Source: SAR324 cluster bacterium (lineage in GTDB: Bacteria > SAR324 > NAC60-12). Taken from it: a stretch of DNA of 6,990 nucleotides. A program made the translations under genes and the position numbers. The DNA is taken from the NCBI GenBank assembly GCA_022448705.1, contig JAKUUF010000081.1, positions 1 through 6,990 on the forward strand, read 5' to 3'. Shown here piece by piece: positions 6,781-6,990 of the stretch (its first letter is position 1; the number at the start of each line of letters is the position of its first letter). The notes below the pieces were generated by a model, which made no database searches, had not been told where the DNA came from, and saw only the letters and a program-made list of their open reading frames with translations.

Positions 6781-6981
6781 ATGAAATTTATTTCAATCAA
6801 TCTTCTTTTGGGAACATTCATGCTTACACTTTCTGCATGCAACTGGAACAGAACAGAAAAAGCACAGCAGCAGATTTATGCTTCAGGTTCCGATGCTCCA
6901 TCCGCGCTTAGTGAAACACTTCAGAGAAACCAGGACTATTATAAAATATCTGATGATGAACTGCTGAGCAAAATGCGCTAG
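6781..6981 (+). CDS. Small predicted lipoprotein, function unknown
   Basis: Predicted 66-residue precursor with a lipoprotein signal: a short basic start (MK), a hydrophobic stretch and the lipobox LSAC, with the modified Cys at residue 20. Processing by signal peptidase II would leave a 47-residue, mostly polar, Gln/Ser/Asp-rich mature chain. The residue after Cys is Asn, not Asp, so by the E. coli rule it would go to the outer membrane. I do not recognise the family. ATG 6781 is chosen over in-frame ATG 6733, because the latter puts a charged segment before the signal and lies at or upstream of the predicted transcription start. A weak GAGAAAAG precedes it at somewhat long spacing. It is divergent from the lipid kinase gene. 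The stop (TAG) is inside the window, so the gene is complete. Small size alone leaves some doubt that it is expressed. Confidence 0.7.
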   Translation: MKFISINLLLGTFMLTLSACNWNRTEKAQQQIYASGSDAPSALSETLQRNQDYYKISDDELLSKMR

Positions 6982-6990
6982 TCAGTTTCA

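Overview
The window looks like a stretch of core-type chromosome from a Gram-negative bacterium. It encodes a Sec-exported beta-propeller protein, a TatC translocase, a lipobox-bearing small lipoprotein and several inner-membrane or lipid-related functions. Base composition is moderately AT-rich and even across the window. I see no tRNA, rRNA, IS element, phage gene or CRISPR array. I cannot fix the phylum: the HAD protein reads most like proteobacterial relatives, but this is an impression from memory. Almost no gene has a convincing Shine-Dalgarno sequence, and two probably start at GTG or TTG.

Layout: (1) 54-2345 minus, a large secreted WD40 protein whose 14 countable repeats suit two seven-bladed propellers, followed by an acidic linker and a helical C-terminus. 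(2) 2346-2574, a divergent control region with an operator-like imperfect palindrome. (3) 2575-3414 plus, tatC. (4) 3494-4099 minus, a HAD-superfamily phosphatase convergent with tatC. (5) 4140-4925 and 4915-5715 plus, an ABC ATPase and a UPF0014/YbbM membrane protein that overlap by 11 bp and form a FetAB-type two-gene operon. This operon is divergent from the HAD gene with only 40 bp between start codons. (6) 5746-6696 minus, a YegS/LCB5-family lipid kinase, convergent with fetB across a 10-bp perfect inverted repeat. (7) 6781-6981 plus, a 66-residue predicted lipoprotein with a sigma70-like promoter upstream.

The six transcription units alternate strictly in direction (-, +, -, +, -, +), so only fetA-fetB is a clear operon and the others are probably expressed independently. 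The common theme is the cell envelope: Tat export, a periplasmic or outer-surface scaffold, a metal-type ABC transporter, phospholipid or sphingoid-type phosphorylation and a lipoprotein. No shared pathway is evident.

I do not see a clear new system. The parts most worth a second look are the exported double-propeller protein, the unidentified small lipoprotein and the unsettled start of the lipid kinase gene.
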